Source of the DNA: Glaciimonas sp.
GTDB lineage: Bacteria; Pseudomonadota; Gammaproteobacteria; Burkholderiales; Burkholderiaceae
Reading direction: 5' to 3'
Assembly (NCBI GenBank): GCA_014377145.1
Contig: JACMQE010000023.1
Coordinates: forward strand, 1 to 8,079
Length of the DNA stretch: 8,079 nucleotides
Shown: piece by piece, positions 7,384-8,079 of the stretch
How positions within the stretch are numbered: the stretch's first letter is position 1
Layout of the letters: each line of letters opens with the position of its first letter
Notes under the pieces: generated by a model
Seen by the model: the letters and a program-made list of their open reading frames with translations, nothing else
The model's database searches: none
What the model was told of the DNA's origin: nothing
Translations under genes and position numbers: made by a program

Positions 7384-8079
7384 ATGCAAAACGCCAAGAC
7401 CCAAACCATCCGCGACCAAATCGCCAAGCTGGTGGACGAATATGCCACGCTTGCGCTGGCTACTGAGCCATTTTTCCCCGGCGTTACCGCGATCCCGCCA
7501 TCGGGCAAGCTCCTCGACGCCAAAGAGCTTAAACACATGGTCGAAGCTTCGCTTGACGGCTGGCTGACCACTGGCCGGTTTAATGCAGAATTTGAAAAGA
7601 GACTCGCTGCATTTATAGGTATCAAACACCTAATCACTGTCAACTCGGGTTCCTCAGCCAATTTGGTGGCCTTCAGTACACTCACTTCGCCAAAACTCGG
7701 CGACCGGGCCATCAAGCCGGGCGATGAAGTCATAGGCGTGGCGGCAGGCTTTCCGACCACCGTCAATCCCATCCTGCAGTTTGGCGCAGTACCCGTGTTT
7801 GTGGATGTGGATCGCTTGACGCACAACATTGATGCCAACAAGATAGAAGCCGCCATTGGCCCCAAGACCAAGGCCATCATGTTGGCTCACTCGCTGGGCA
7901 ATCCCTTTAACCTCGATGTAGTCACAGCTCTATGCAAAAAACACAATCTGTGGCTGGACGAAGATTGCTGTGCCGCGCTGGGCACCACCCATCGGGGCAA
8001 GATGGTTGGTACCTTTGGCGACATTGCCACCTTGAGCTTTTACCCTGCGCATCACATCACGATGGGCGAGGGTGGTGCG
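7384..8079 (+). CDS. rfbH: CDP-4-keto-6-deoxyglucose 3-dehydrase (E1), cut by window end
   Basis: Partial: 232 codons with no stop, about half of a family protein of roughly 437 residues. With pyridoxamine phosphate, a [2Fe-2S] cluster and a partner reductase (E3; RfbI/DdhD/AscD), E1 removes the C3 hydroxyl of CDP-4-keto-6-deoxyglucose, giving the precursor of 3,6-dideoxyhexoses. The N-terminus and the blocks [19 protein letters not shown] (59-77), [13 protein letters not shown] (86-98), [11 protein letters not shown] (120-130) and [11 protein letters not shown] (168-178) fit RfbH/DdhC. The key mark is [15 protein letters not shown] (218-232): the PLP lysine of ordinary aminotransferases is replaced by His223, as in E1, where it is His220. 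Asp194 in LDEDCCA is the likely cofactor ring-nitrogen ligand, and Cys196 aligns with the first cluster cysteine (Cys193 in Yersinia E1). The other three cysteines would lie past the window edge. The eight-base gap after rfbG implies the same transcript; no strong Shine-Dalgarno sequence is visible. Confidence 0.95.
   Translation, partial: MQNAKTQTIRDQIAKLVDEYATLALATEPFFPGVTAIPPSGKLLDAKELKHMVEASLDGWLTTGRFNAEFEKRLAAFIGIKHLITVNSGSSANLVAFSTLTSPKLGDRAIKPGDEVIGVAAGFPTTVNPILQFGAVPVFVDVDRLTHNIDANKIEAAIGPKTKAIMLAHSLGNPFNLDVVTALCKKHNLWLDEDCCAALGTTHRGKMVGTFGDIATLSFYPAHHITMGEGGA

Noticed and set aside
7365..7880. 171-codon open frame on the minus strand opposite rfbH
   Set aside because: Antisense to a firmly identified E1 gene, with low-complexity Ser/Ala/Pro composition and no family motif.

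Overview
The window looks like part of a Gram-negative (proteobacterial) surface-polysaccharide, probably O-antigen, biosynthesis locus. All six recognisable genes lie on the + strand, and the last one runs off the right edge. I cannot name the genus. The sugar-nucleotide genes closely resemble enterobacterial and pseudomonad LPS genes, judged from remembered family members rather than a search.

Layout. Positions 1-152 are an AT-rich leader with no convincing gene. 153-2096 encodes an acyltransferase-3 membrane protein fused to a C-terminal SGNH domain (OafA-type O-acetyltransferase). A 139-base gap with a possible nested hairpin follows. 2236-4317 encodes a 693-residue polytopic membrane protein with a C-terminal soluble tail; it resembles GT-C glycosyltransferases in architecture but belongs to no family I can name. 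4360-5502 is a WecE/RffA-type PLP-dependent sugar-nucleotide 4-aminotransferase. Then comes a compact CDP-3,6-dideoxyhexose module: rfbF (5529-6302, glucose-1-phosphate cytidylyltransferase), rfbG (6299-7375, CDP-glucose 4,6-dehydratase, probably starting at a TTG that overlaps the rfbF stop) and rfbH (from 7384, 3-dehydrase E1, cut by the window end after 232 codons).

How the genes fit together. RfbF makes CDP-glucose, RfbG converts it to CDP-4-keto-6-deoxyglucose, and RfbH, with a reductase not seen here, removes the C3 hydroxyl to give the precursor of abequose, paratose, tyvelose, ascarylose or a branched sugar such as yersiniose. The transaminase belongs to a different, dTDP-linked pathway (dTDP-4-amino-4,6-dideoxygalactose), so the glycan may contain both a 4-amino-sugar and a 3,6-dideoxyhexose derivative. 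The two membrane proteins would then act on lipid-linked or periplasmic glycan, one as an O-acyltransferase and the other as a possible lipid-linked-sugar glycosyltransferase.

Base composition changes across the window. The two membrane-protein genes are AT-rich (sampled 60-base lines at 40-43% GC) and the rfbFGH part is clearly richer (sampled lines at 57-62%), suggesting that the locus was assembled from parts of different origin. No tRNA, rRNA, insertion sequence, CRISPR array or phage gene was seen. I found no clearly new system; the least explained element is the large membrane protein at 2236-4317.
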